A DNA stretch of 64,000 nucleotides from Gammaproteobacteria bacterium (GCA_017425245.1 JAFOOX010000044.1:62001-126000), one strand, 5' to 3'. Shown: positions 29,040 through 36,825, numbered from the stretch's first letter. Notes: generated by a model not told the origin, from the letters alone. Made by a program: numbers and translations.

Positions 29040-29115
29040 GGCCCCTTAGCTCAGTGGTTAGAGCAGGCGACTCATAATCGCTTGGTCGTTGGTTCAAACC
29101 CAACAGGGGCCACCA
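29040..29115 (+). tRNA. ileX: tRNA-Ile2 (anticodon CAT, lysidine-modified type)
   Basis: The 76-base tRNA folds with acceptor stem GGCCCCT/AGGGGCC, D-loop AGTGGTTAGA, anticodon loop CTCATAA and encoded CCA end. Its body matches E. coli ileX (tRNA-Ile2) as I recall it, apart from T-stem changes, and ileX also lies downstream of rpoD there. It is therefore called tRNA-Ile with CAT anticodon, which reads AUA after TilS adds lysidine, rather than tRNA-Met. Its 3' end is the left attachment site of the genomic island. Confidence 0.9.
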
Positions 29116-29118
29116 TCT
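29101..29118 (+). repeat. attL: tRNA 3' end copy of the island direct repeat
   Basis: CAACAGGGGCCACCATCT, made of the tRNA T-arm/acceptor 3' part plus three bases, recurs exactly at 39271-39288 and imperfectly at 44190. This is the pattern left by a tRNA-targeting integrase. Confidence 0.8.
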
Positions 29119-29371
29119 CCTACCCACCAAGATTCGCACACCAAATACGCCGGATTGCTCCTGAAGGCAGGCTCTGACTGGGCGAACTCATCGCTATTTG
29201 TGCAGCTTGAATGCAGTGGTATCAAACGGCGGCCAAGACAGCAGTAGATATAGGGATCATATTGCTACGCGATGGCGGGGCGTATAACGCCAGTGGTTAG
29301 GCCAGACCTGAAATACCTGCCGCTAATTCTTACGTAAACTGCACATCCTTACTGGGTATCGATGTCCTGGC

Positions 29372-31768
29372 TCACGCACTCCCCTGATACAGGTACTTCT
29401 GGAAACCCACAAAGGTGCCGCGCACCACATCAGGTGCGCCGAGGTCGGCGAAGGCATCAGGTAGCGCGCTGTATTTGAGTTTGAGCAGTGGGCCGAGCTT
29501 GGTTTCATCCAGCTCCTCCACACCCTCACTCACGTAGTGCGCCAGCACGAAGCTCAGGAAGGCCTGTTGCTTGTTGCTGTACGCGGTGCTGATCACTGCT
29601 TTGGCCCGTTCGGCACGCTCTTCGCGGGTCAGTGGTGCTTCGGCGTAGGCGATGTGCGCCAGTACGTCGAAAAGGTCGCTATCCTCGGCATCGATGATCT
29701 TCTGCATCTCAGCCAGCTGGTCATGGCCGAAGCCCTTTTCTTCCAGCCCGGCGAGCAGCTGCTTGCGGGTTCCTGGGGCGCTCCAGATTGCGCGCAGCTC
29801 GTCTTCATCTTTGAAGAACTCCGGCAGCTGGCCGTAAAGCGCGGTCACGAACTGCGCGGCAGACATCGGCGTGCCATCCGGGTGCCAGAAGCTCGTTGCC
29901 ATCATGTGCTGGATCTGGCGCTCTTTGCCGTCTGCCAGCTTCACCTTGGCTTTCTTTCTCTTCTGGCACACGCAGGGGCGCTGGCCGCATTCTGCGCAAG
30001 GCTCCTTGGGGCAGGTGCAGGGGCTGTTGCCGCACAAATAACAAGGCGGCGATGGTTCCTTGATGCACACACAGGGCGTTTTTTGGCAACGGCCACAGAC
30101 CTCCGGCTCCAGCGGCTCGCCATCCCACTCCGGATCACTGAAGTGGTGATGGGCCTTCACGAAGTCGTAGATCGTGAAGTAGTCCTTGCCGTCATAGAGC
30201 CGAGTGCCACGCCCGATGATCTGCTTGAATTCGATCATCGAATTCACCGGCCGCATCAGCACGATGTTGCGCACATTGCGCGCATCCACCCCGGTTGAAA
30301 GCTTCTGCGACGTGGTGAGAATGGTCGGGATGGTCTTCTCGTTGTCCTGGAAGTCGCGCAGCCACTGCTCGCCCAACCCGCCATCTTCGGCAGTCACGCG
30401 CTGGCAATAGTTCGGGTCGCTGCTTTTCTTGGCCTGGTTGATCAAGTCGCGCACGGCCAACGCATGGGTCTGGGTGGCGCAGAACACAATGGTCTTCTCG
30501 CGCTGGTCGATGGCGTTCATAAAGATCTCGACGCGCTTCTTCTCGCGCTCTTTGATCTCAATGATCTTGTTGAAGTCCTTCTCTTCGTAGCGCTTGCCTG
30601 CCTCAATTTCGCCTTCCACCACGGTATCGTCCGAGGTGAACACATAGTCATCCAGCGTGGTGGCAATCTGCTTGAGGCGGAAGGGGGTAAGGAAGCCGTC
30701 GTTAATGCCGTCCTTCAGCGAATAGATGAACACTGGCTCGCCGAAGTAGGCGTAGGTGTCGGCGTTGTCCCTGCGCTTGGGGGTGGCCGTCAGGCCCAGC
30801 TGCACGGCAGGGGCAAAGTAGTCGAGGATGCCGCGCCAGTTGCTCTCGTCATTGGCACCACCCCGGTGGCACTCATCGATAATGATGAAATCGAAAAAGT
30901 CAGCTGGGTACTCGCCGAAGTAAGGCGAAGGGTGCCCGTCTTTCGGCGGGCCGCTCATAAAGGTCTGGAAGATGGTGAAGAAGATGCTGCCGTTCTTGGG
31001 CACCTTGCCCTTCTTTTTGATGTCGTCCGGCGCGATACGCACCAGCGCATCTTCGGCAAAGGCCGAAAACGAATTGAACGCCTGATTCGCCAGAATGTTG
31101 CGGTCGGCCAGAAACAGAATGCGTGGCCGGCGAGTGGGCGTAGCGGCCGATCTCCAGTCCGTCAGGTTCCAGCGGCTGTGGAACAGCTTCCAAGCCAACT
31201 GAAAGGCAATGAAGGTCTTGCCGGTGCCGGTTGCCAGCGTCAGCAGGATGCGATCACGCCCTTCCGCCAGCGCGGCCAGCACCCGTTCTATGGCGATATC
31301 CTGATAGTAGCGGCCCCGCCAGTAACCGCCCTTGTCTTCAAAGGGGACGGCGGCAAAGCGATCACGCCAGGCGTTTTCAACGGCGAACGTTGCCCGCCAC
31401 AGCGCCTCGGGCGTAGGAAATGCCGGCAGCTCGCCTTCTGTGCCGGTCAGCATATCGGCGCCGTAAACACCTTGGCCATTGGTGGCATAGGTGTATCGAA
31501 TCGACAGTTTCTGCGAGTAATCCTTGGCCTGACCCAGTCCTTCCGTCAGCGGCTTGTCCCAGGCCTTGGCCTCGACCACGGCCAGCTTAGTGTTGCGGTA
31601 CTCCAGCACATAGTCGGCAGTGAGCGCCTTGCCGCGCTTGCCCGCCCCCTCCAGCCGACCGAGCGTGATTGGGTACTCGCGGCGGACGCGGCTGCCCTCC
31701 ACCACGCCCCAGCCAGCGGCGGCCAGCGCAGGGTCGATGTGTTCAGCACGGGTTTCAGCTTCGTTCAT
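29372..31768 (-). CDS. hsdR: Type I restriction enzyme R subunit (EcoEI-like HsdR)
   Basis: The 798-residue R subunit cuts unmethylated DNA after ATP-driven translocation. The N-terminal PD-(D/E)XK nuclease has D52, E66 and K68 (ADYVLEYRNTKLAVVEAKA). The SF2 motor follows with LATGTGKTF, IIIDECHRGG and GLTATPKR, then helicase motif VI (IIGRGTRL) and an EcoEI-type C-terminal domain. Just before that domain lies an unusual run of three CxxCx4CxC units. The ATG at 31768 is preferred to 31795 because GGCGGTGAG precedes it. It is last in the hsdM-hsdS-ATPase-nuclease-hsdR series, after a 197-base AT-rich gap. Confidence 0.95.
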   Translation of the reverse strand: MNEAETRAEHIDPALAAAGWGVVEGSRVRREYPITLGRLEGAGKRGKALTADYVLEYRNTKLAVVEAKAWDKPLTEGLGQAKDYSQKLSIRYTYATNGQGVYGADMLTGTEGELPAFPTPEALWRATFAVENAWRDRFAAVPFEDKGGYWRGRYYQDIAIERVLAALAEGRDRILLTLATGTGKTFIAFQLAWKLFHSRWNLTDWRSAATPTRRPRILFLADRNILANQAFNSFSAFAEDALVRIAPDDIKKKGKVPKNGSIFFTIFQTFMSGPPKDGHPSPYFGEYPADFFDFIIIDECHRGGANDESNWRGILDYFAPAVQLGLTATPKRRDNADTYAYFGEPVFIYSLKDGINDGFLTPFRLKQIATTLDDYVFTSDDTVVEGEIEAGKRYEEKDFNKIIEIKEREKKRVEIFMNAIDQREKTIVFCATQTHALAVRDLINQAKKSSDPNYCQRVTAEDGGLGEQWLRDFQDNEKTIPTILTTSQKLSTGVDARNVRNIVLMRPVNSMIEFKQIIGRGTRLYDGKDYFTIYDFVKAHHHFSDPEWDGEPLEPEVCGRCQKTPCVCIKEPSPPCYLCGNSPCTCPKEPCAECGQRPCVCQKRKKAKVKLADGKERQIQHMMATSFWHPDGTPMSAAQFVTALYGQLPEFFKDEDELRAIWSAPGTRKQLLAGLEEKGFGHDQLAEMQKIIDAEDSDLFDVLAHIAYAEAPLTREERAERAKAVISTAYSNKQQAFLSFVLAHYVSEGVEELDETKLGPLLKLKYSALPDAFADLGAPDVVRGTFVGFQKYLYQGSA
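29966..30097 (-). other. Triple CxxCx4CxC zinc-binding-like insert in HsdR
   Basis: Three consecutive cysteine units (CGRCQKTPCVC, CYLCGNSPCTC, CAECGQRPCVC) are joined by Pro/Glu/Lys linkers, twelve Cys in 44 residues. They look like tandem rubredoxin-type zinc knuckles between the motor and the C-terminal M-interaction region. Confidence 0.75.
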
Positions 31769-31797
31769 GTTGTGTCTCACCGCCTGAAAAGCCATCG

Positions 31798-31819
31798 AAT
31801 CAAAACTGAATCAAGAAAG
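31798..31819 (-). repeat. AATCAA direct repeat, copy 1 (hsdR start)
   Basis: A 22-base stretch containing AATCAAAAC then AATCAAGAAA, found again exactly 100 bases further on at 31898 with two mismatches. Each copy itself holds two AATCAA units 11 bases apart, one helical turn. It sits just upstream of the hsdR start and could be an operator. Confidence 0.55.
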
Positions 31820-31897
31820 AATTAAGGCCAAAAAACAACCCAACATATTGATTTTATTTACTTAAACCACTTGGTGGTGGCCATCAGATCACTCGGC

Positions 31898-31919
31898 AAT
31901 CAAAACCCAATCAAGAAAC
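31898..31919 (-). repeat. AATCAA direct repeat, copy 2 (hsdR upstream)
   Basis: Second copy of the AATCAA-rich 22-mer, in the gap between the nuclease-like gene and hsdR. The 78 bases between the copies are AT-rich and may hold the hsdR promoter. Confidence 0.55.
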
Positions 31920-31965
31920 GCTCCCCGTGGTTTGCCCGGCCCGAACAAAGCTCGCATTGCTTCCA

Positions 31966-32454
31966 TCAAGGAAGCACCAGCACTGTCGCCTGAACATCGA
32001 TCCGGAAGCCGTACTCCCGGAAAAACCGACGTTGAAGTTCGTTGTCGATAGTCGTAAACGCCCTGTGTCGCTTGTTGCAGGCAAACGCCTTCTTGTGGCG
32101 GAAGGGCGTCAGATCATGGTGAGCACGGAGAAACTGAATTGTTGACTCCAGTTGCTGAATGGCATGAGGTTGCCAGTTGGCCTTCTGATCTTTCAATTCA
32201 ACCAGATATAACAAATCTTCCGTGGTCAACATGCCATCACAGCGGCCTCGACCGGGTGCGTCGCAATCTTGAATCACGCACTTGTCGATCGCGGTGAAGA
32301 TGATCGCCTTTTGTGACGGATTCTCCACGGTCGCCACCCACTTAGCGGGATTGGCTATATCGACATAAGCACGAGTCGCATTCTGGTCGTCACAAAGCCC
32401 GAACTGTGTCTGATTGAAGGGGCCGCTCTGACATTGAGGCTTGAAGAAATCCAT
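31966..32454 (-). CDS. Putative PD-(D/E)XK-like partner of the embedded ATPase
   Basis: A 162-residue protein of unrecognised family. Residues D73 (RCDGM), E86 and K88 (LLYLVELKD), with Q100/Q101 in the following helix, form the order and spacing of a PD-(D/E)XK nuclease core: strand with Asp, hairpin strand with ExK, then a helix with Gln. Several Cys (8, 21, 60, 64, 72, 126) cluster around it. Its start lies 2 bases after the ATPase stop, so the pair is co-translated. I infer a nuclease effector of a two-gene defence module; fold and activity are unproven. Confidence 0.7.
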   Translation of the reverse strand: MDFFKPQCQSGPFNQTQFGLCDDQNATRAYVDIANPAKWVATVENPSQKAIIFTAIDKCVIQDCDAPGRGRCDGMLTTEDLLYLVELKDQKANWQPHAIQQLESTIQFLRAHHDLTPFRHKKAFACNKRHRAFTTIDNELQRRFFREYGFRIDVQATVLVLP

Positions 32455-32456
32455 CT

Positions 32457-33701
32457 TCAGATCGCCTCCTCCAGTTCCAGCAGCCGGTCGAACAACTCGT
32501 TGCCAGTGCGTAGCCAGTCGTTCAACAGGTTGTGATCCGAAGGGATCCCCTCGAAACAGGGCAATGCGCTAACGCTGCCGTCGCGCTCGTTGCACTGGTA
32601 GATCGCCACATCATCAGCCAGCAGCAAAGCTTCCTTGGGCACGATCTCGTATAGAGCGGACAGCAAATCCTCGCGCTTGTGCTCCATCAGCCGCTGTTGC
32701 AGGTGTTTACCCTGAATGGCCAGGCTCAGGAAACTCACGATATAGGGGCTGTGCGTGGTTAAGACCAGACGGTTATGCGTCCCTAGGCTGTTGAAGGCCA
32801 GCAAACTTTTCAGGATGTGCCACTGCGATGACGGGAACAGGTTCTGCTCCGGCTCCTCGACGATGTTGATGAAGGCTTTCTTGTTAAAACGCGCAGACAA
32901 CACCGAGATCGCCGCCTGCTTTTGCCATTCGGTCAGGGAGTCATTGGCAAAAATGCTCGCCACGCCCTTCTTGAAACGATCCATTTCGTCCGCGCTCATT
33001 GGCTGGTCCGCTTGACCGCTCCCTTCCTGCACACGATGGGCAAGGTGCCGGCTCACCAGATACACCGGCACAAAAGACTGGAAGCCGCTGGAAGCATCCG
33101 TCAGCCACACCTTGTGAGTTGGCCCCTTGAGGTTGAGTACATCGTTGAGCTTGTCGTACTCGATTTCACTATCGTTGATTGGCAGCTTCAGGGCGCCGCG
33201 CAGACTTTTTTTAGCTTCGTCGAAGGCAGTTAGGAATTCCTTCAGCGATTCGGAAGAGAGCTTCAACTCTCTCGGGTTCCGCACATACGAAATGAAATTG
33301 CGCTCGGCCGGCACATACATCACCTGTGGTAAGGCATAGCTTTTACGGCCAGTTTCCGTGATGCTCAATTGCCCGCCTGCATACGAGATTCTGCAGGCCT
33401 CGCCTTCGTACTCGATTACTGAGCTCCCACGGCCACTCGTCTCCAGATAATTCTCCAGCCGGTGATAACGCAGGAACTGATTTTTCAGTTTGCCCTTGCG
33501 CTCAAACCATTTCTTTCCATAGTCGCCGCGCACCAGCGCCTTCTCGATCCAGGAGAAAGTGGAAAACAGCTTGGCCAGCGTGCTCTTTCCCGCCCCCTGG
33601 TTGCCGATGAAAACGGTGACCCGCTTGAAGTCGATCCAGCCATCATTGCTCGACAAGCCGGGGCCGATGGGGCCGAAGTTTTTGATACGTAGGCGGATCA
33701 T
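32457..33701 (-). CDS. AAA_21/ABC-type ATPase embedded in the type I restriction operon
   Basis: A 414-residue SMC/ABC-like ATPase of the AAA_21 (OLD/RecF-like) group. It starts MIRLRIKNFGPIG, typical of this class, with Walker A GNQGAGKS (33-40), signature SSGFQS (204-209), Walker B INIVEEPEQNLFP (278-290) and H-loop His317 (LTTHSPYIV). It has no Toprim or HNH domain of its own, so the small downstream protein probably supplies the effector. It lies between hsdS and hsdR, the place where prrC sits in some type I systems. Likely a sensor that frees or activates its partner. Confidence 0.85.
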   Translation of the reverse strand: MIRLRIKNFGPIGPGLSSNDGWIDFKRVTVFIGNQGAGKSTLAKLFSTFSWIEKALVRGDYGKKWFERKGKLKNQFLRYHRLENYLETSGRGSSVIEYEGEACRISYAGGQLSITETGRKSYALPQVMYVPAERNFISYVRNPRELKLSSESLKEFLTAFDEAKKSLRGALKLPINDSEIEYDKLNDVLNLKGPTHKVWLTDASSGFQSFVPVYLVSRHLAHRVQEGSGQADQPMSADEMDRFKKGVASIFANDSLTEWQKQAAISVLSARFNKKAFINIVEEPEQNLFPSSQWHILKSLLAFNSLGTHNRLVLTTHSPYIVSFLSLAIQGKHLQQRLMEHKREDLLSALYEIVPKEALLLADDVAIYQCNERDGSVSALPCFEGIPSDHNLLNDWLRTGNELFDRLLELEEAI

Positions 33702-33723
33702 GGTGTATCTCCAGTGCTATGCG

Positions 33724-34911
33724 TTACAGCTTACCCGAGAAAGCCTGATGCAGCAGGGATTGCTTCAACTCGTCCAATGCGTCGAGCTTGCGCTGATAGA
33801 GGGCTTCGAGGTTCTGGGTTTCTTCACGAATTTGATTGATAAGCGGTATCGCCTGATCTTGGTACGATCTTGGCGGTAGACAAATCGGTTGAATCTTGAA
33901 AAGCGCGTGTGAGATGTCTGGTTGAGCCGCTTTTGATGCGAGCGTTGTTATCCGTGCCCGGAAAGCGGGGCTTTGAAGCCACCAAAATAGATAGTCATCA
34001 TTGAGCTCATTGCTAGGAGTGACTTTGAAGCAGTTGTTGTGCAAAACGCCCCTACGTCCCCGAAAAACCAAACCGATCTGACCTGTTCGTGTGTAAATAA
34101 TCTCTGATTCAGTGACAAATGCGTTTTTAGGCCAACCTGCTTCTGCCACGTATTGTTCTGATGAGTTATCACGGAGATCTTTTATCCTCAACAAAGGAAG
34201 GTTGCTGCTCTCGACAAGTAGATGTTTCGTTTTCGCGTTTATGCAAAGCCCTTGAAATAGCTCACAAACATCGCCAAGGGTTTTATCCACCCATCCCTCA
34301 CCTCGCTGGCTGAAGATGGACTGGAGGTGGCTTTCGAAGAGGGCGCGGGCGTTTTGGCGGTTTTGCTCGGCGGCGGCGCGGGCCGTGGCGATGCCGGCAA
34401 AGGCTTCGTCGAGGATGGCGACGATGCGTTGTTGTTCGGGGGGCGGAGGCAGCGGGAGAACATGCTCTTCAAGAAAATCTTTGGCGACTCGCTTATGTCC
34501 CACCGCGCCAGTCATCGACTGTGCGCCTGCTTCACGAAATGACGGTTGAGATAGGAAGTAGTAAAGGTACTCAGCCGTTACCCGGCTCGATGGGCGAATG
34601 ACGAAATATTCGGAAGAGCCAAATCCGATGCCGTTTTCAAGATCACGGGCGATGCCCAGCTTCCCATTCTCGAAACAAGGCGTGATTTTGGCGAGCAGTA
34701 CGTCACCGTCAGCAAAATAGGTGTAGCTGCCGGCAACCGAGCCAAGCGGCCTGACTCCTGAAGGTTTAAAGTACTTCTGGTCAACGCCCAGATCTTCCAT
34801 CGGTGCGAAAGACACTATGTCGGTCTCTGCCAGTCTTTTCCGGGCTTCTGATTTAGGCGGCCTGAAAGTACAGACGTCAGCGAGCCGGACTGTCTCCCAC
34901 CCCGCCTTCAT
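33724..34911 (-). CDS. hsdS: Type I restriction-modification specificity subunit
   Basis: The 395-residue HsdS reads the two-part DNA target through two target recognition domains (about 1-165 and 195-365), each followed by a conserved helical spacer (LPPPPEQQRIVAILDEAF at about 155; a shorter one at the C terminus, LEALYQRKLDALDELKQSLL). Its first ATG overlaps the stop codon of the GIY-YIG reading frame (ATGA). The same 14 bases that surround this start also occur at the end of hsdM, which shows that hsdM and hsdS were once directly coupled. It is co-transcribed with the ATPase gene downstream. Confidence 0.95.
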   Translation of the reverse strand: MKAGWETVRLADVCTFRPPKSEARKRLAETDIVSFAPMEDLGVDQKYFKPSGVRPLGSVAGSYTYFADGDVLLAKITPCFENGKLGIARDLENGIGFGSSEYFVIRPSSRVTAEYLYYFLSQPSFREAGAQSMTGAVGHKRVAKDFLEEHVLPLPPPPEQQRIVAILDEAFAGIATARAAAEQNRQNARALFESHLQSIFSQRGEGWVDKTLGDVCELFQGLCINAKTKHLLVESSNLPLLRIKDLRDNSSEQYVAEAGWPKNAFVTESEIIYTRTGQIGLVFRGRRGVLHNNCFKVTPSNELNDDYLFWWLQSPAFRARITTLASKAAQPDISHALFKIQPICLPPRSYQDQAIPLINQIREETQNLEALYQRKLDALDELKQSLLHQAFSGKL

Positions 34912-34920
34912 AGCATCGCC
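34907..34920 (-). repeat. 14-bp direct repeat at the hsdS start (cassette edge)
   Basis: TTCATAGCATCGCC spans the hsdS start codon and matches 35370-35383 exactly at the hsdM stop. The two copies bracket the GIY-YIG/REP segment and look like a target site duplication. Confidence 0.8.
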
Positions 34921-35300
34921 TCCCCATCCGTTCGTGGTGAGCTTGTCGAACCATGAACGGATGTACCGTGCTTTGGCCCTTCGACAGGCTCAGGGCGAAC
35001 GCAGTTTGAGGGAGGCGGTGTTTTTGAATGTGCAAGGCGCGACACTTCGGCCCAATCGCCTTGCATCATGGCTTCCTTCTTTTTGCGGCTCCAGCCTTTT
35101 ATTTGTTGCTCGGCAGCGAGCGCTTCTTCGCGGATGGCCCAGTCTTGGGTGAAGACCAAGGTGAGCGGTCGACGCATGAAGGTGTAGCAAGTTGCGAACG
35201 CGCCTGCGTGGTGCTGGGCGAGGCGTTGTTCGAGGTTGTCTGTGTGGCCGGTGTAGTAGCTAGCGTCGGCACAGCGGAGGATGTAGACCCAGAACGCCAT
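34908..35300 (-). CDS. GIY-YIG nuclease-family protein in a REP-flanked cassette
   Basis: The start is set at MAFWVYILRCADAS (35300), with AAGGAGG a few bases upstream; the open frame beyond it runs through repeat DNA. The GIY-YIG core reads WVYILRC then YYTGHT, with R25 in QRLAQHH and E57 in EEALAAEQQIKGWSRKKKEAM, as in the small YhbQ/UvrC-N-like proteins (usually 80-100 residues). The last 40 or so residues are translated REP palindrome and hsdS leader, so the ancestral protein probably ended near TPPPSN. It sits between hsdM and hsdS and has no known role in restriction. Likely passenger or mover of the repeat cassette. Confidence 0.85.
   Translation of the reverse strand: MAFWVYILRCADASYYTGHTDNLEQRLAQHHAGAFATCYTFMRRPLTLVFTQDWAIREEALAAEQQIKGWSRKKKEAMMQGDWAEVSRLAHSKTPPPSNCVRPEPVEGPKHGTSVHGSTSSPRTDGEAML
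34928..35001. repeat. Inverted REP pair (REPIN-like) on the hsdS side
   Basis: TTCGTGGTGAGCTTGTCGAA (within 34928-34952) and TTCGACAGGCTCAGGGCGAA (within 34977-35001) are inverted copies of the same REP-type palindrome, 24 bases apart. This spacing is like REPIN doublets in proteobacterial genomes. Confidence 0.8.
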
Positions 35301-35321
35301 CAATGACCTCCTTGCCAATTG

Positions 35322-35347
35322 CCCTTCGACAAGCTCAGGGCGAACGG
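35322..35347. repeat. Single REP-type palindrome on the hsdM side
   Basis: TTCGACAAGCTCAGGGCGAA is the third copy of the same repeat, in the same orientation as the one at 34977. It lies between the hsdM stop codon and the GIY-YIG start. Confidence 0.8.
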
Positions 35348-35369
35348 ATCTGTGTAGGCGATGAGGTAG

Positions 35370-35383
35370 TTCATAGCATCGCC
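35370..35383 (-). repeat. 14-bp direct repeat at the hsdM stop (cassette edge)
   Basis: Second exact copy of TTCATAGCATCGCC. It contains the hsdM stop codon (GCGATGCTATGA on the minus strand), as the first copy contains the hsdS start. Confidence 0.8.
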
Positions 35384-36825
35384 CTGATGCTCGCCAGCAC
35401 CTCGGCGCTCTCGGCATCCAGCGCGGCGATCTCGTCCAGGATCTCCTGCGGGCTGCGGTGCACCACAGCCTCGCCACCGTTCGGGTTCTTCACCGACAGG
35501 TCATAGCTCGCTGCGTCGATGCTGGCTGCGTCCAGGCTCCAGCTCTTGGCCGAGTCGGCATAGGTCTTTTGCAGCTCGATGAACTCGGCCAGATCGGCGT
35601 CATTAAGCGGGTTGGTTTTGCCCATGTTGCGGCCGGGGTCGAGCTGGTAATACCAAACCTTGCGGGTGGGCGAACCCTTCTCGAAGAACAGCACCACGGT
35701 CTTCACCCCCGCCCCCTGAAAGGTGCCACCGGGGCAGTCCAGGATCGTGTGCAGGTTGCAGGACTCCAGCAGCAGCTTGCGCAGGCTGACCGAGGCGTTA
35801 TCGGAATTGCTGAGGAAGGTGTTCTTGATGACGATGGCGGCACGGCCACCGGCGCGCAGCATCTTGATGAAGTGCTGCAGGAAGAGGAAGGCGGTTTCGC
35901 CGGTGCGGATCGGGAAGTTCTGCTGCACTTCGGGCCGCTCTTTGCCGCCGAAGGGCGGGTTGGCGAGGATCACATCGAAGCGGTCTTTCTCCTGCACGTC
36001 GGCGAGGTTTTCGGCCAGGGTGTTGGTGTGCTGGATATTGGGCGCTTCGATGCCGTGCAGGATCAGGTTCATGATGGCGATGACATAGGCAAGGCTCTTC
36101 TTTTCCTTGCCGTAGAAGGTGCGCGTCTGCAGGGTTTCGAGGTCGCGGGTCGAGAGGTTGGGCTGGCTGCTGAGGTAATCGTGCGCTTCGCACAAAAAGC
36201 CGGCCGAGCCACAGGCGCCGTCGTAGATGCGCTCGCCAATCTTGGGCGCAGTCACCCGGATCATGGCGCGGATCAGCGGACGCGGGGTGTAGTACTCGCC
36301 CCCGTTGCGCCCGGCGTTGCCCATGCGCTTGATCTTTTCTTCATAGAGCGCGGACAGCTCGTGCTTCTCGACCTGCGAACGGAAACGCAGCTCGTCGATG
36401 TGGTCGATGATGTCGCGCAGGGTGTAGCCGCTGCGGATCTTGTTTTTAATCTCGCCGAAGATCTCACCGATCTTGTACTCGATGGTATCCGGCCCGCTGG
36501 CGCGCCGCTTGAAGCCGTGCAGGTAGGGGAAGAGCTGGCGATCGACAAAATCAACCAGATCGTCGCCGGTGAGCGCATCGTTATGGTCGAGATTGCCAGC
36601 CGCATCCTTGGGCGCGGCCCAGCTGCTCCAGCGGTAAGCCGGGTCAAGGATATAGCTGTAGGTGCGGCCTTCAAGCGCGGCCTCGTCAGCTTTGTCCTGC
36701 TCCAGCCCGTCCAGATACTTGAGAAAGAGCAGCCAGGAGGTCTGTTCGGTGTAGTCCAACTCGGTGGTGCAGCCGCTCTCTTTCCAGAGTGCATCGTCGA
36801 TATTCTTGAAGGCTTGTTCGAACAT
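35371..36825 (-). CDS. hsdM: Type I restriction-modification DNA methyltransferase
   Basis: The 484-residue N6-adenine methyltransferase modifies host DNA and anchors the restriction complex. The start at MFEQAFKNIDDALW is the family's usual beginning; upstream in-frame codons have no similarity. It has the helical N-terminal domain, the S-adenosylmethionine motif (GACGSAGFLCEAHDYL) and the catalytic NPPF (ILANPPFGGKE). It leads a minus-strand operon with hsdS, the ATPase pair and hsdR. Its stop codon lies inside the 14-bp duplicated repeat. Confidence 0.95.
   Translation of the reverse strand: MFEQAFKNIDDALWKESGCTTELDYTEQTSWLLFLKYLDGLEQDKADEAALEGRTYSYILDPAYRWSSWAAPKDAAGNLDHNDALTGDDLVDFVDRQLFPYLHGFKRRASGPDTIEYKIGEIFGEIKNKIRSGYTLRDIIDHIDELRFRSQVEKHELSALYEEKIKRMGNAGRNGGEYYTPRPLIRAMIRVTAPKIGERIYDGACGSAGFLCEAHDYLSSQPNLSTRDLETLQTRTFYGKEKKSLAYVIAIMNLILHGIEAPNIQHTNTLAENLADVQEKDRFDVILANPPFGGKERPEVQQNFPIRTGETAFLFLQHFIKMLRAGGRAAIVIKNTFLSNSDNASVSLRKLLLESCNLHTILDCPGGTFQGAGVKTVVLFFEKGSPTRKVWYYQLDPGRNMGKTNPLNDADLAEFIELQKTYADSAKSWSLDAASIDAASYDLSVKNPNGGEAVVHRSPQEILDEIAALDAESAEVLASIRAML

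Larger units (their letters stand above)
34907..35383 (-). mobile_element. REP / GIY-YIG cassette inserted at the hsdM-hsdS junction
   Basis: About 463 bases of foreign DNA plus a 14-bp duplication. From hsdM to hsdS: hsdM stop, repeat, one REP palindrome, GIY-YIG gene, a pair of inverted REPs, repeat, hsdS start. Because the duplicated 14 bases contain both the hsdM stop and the hsdS start, neither gene is damaged. I read this as a mobile or formerly mobile cassette. Confidence 0.65.

Noticed and set aside
29040-29115. tRNA-Met reading of the CAT anticodon
   Set aside because: The body resembles E. coli ileX and the position after rpoD is that of ileX, so tRNA-Ile2 is the better call.
29966-30097. 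CRISPR-like or tandem DNA repeat
   Set aside because: The periodicity is in the protein (cysteine units of HsdR); the DNA copies are too different and there are only three.
30464-31825. Long open frame (453 codons) on the + strand opposite hsdR
   Set aside because: It mirrors hsdR, which has complete motifs for its family; the antisense product has no recognisable domain and the frame is open because of GC-rich codon use.
31966-33701. Assignment of the ATPase pair to PARIS, Septu or Gabija
   Set aside because: The small partner lacks a Toprim/DUF4435 or HNH pattern, and the ATPase has no fused Toprim domain as in Gabija. Left unnamed.
35301-35477. Upstream extension of the GIY-YIG reading frame
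   Set aside because: This part is the 3' end of hsdM in another frame plus a translated REP palindrome; the conserved start is at 35300 with AAGGAGG before it.
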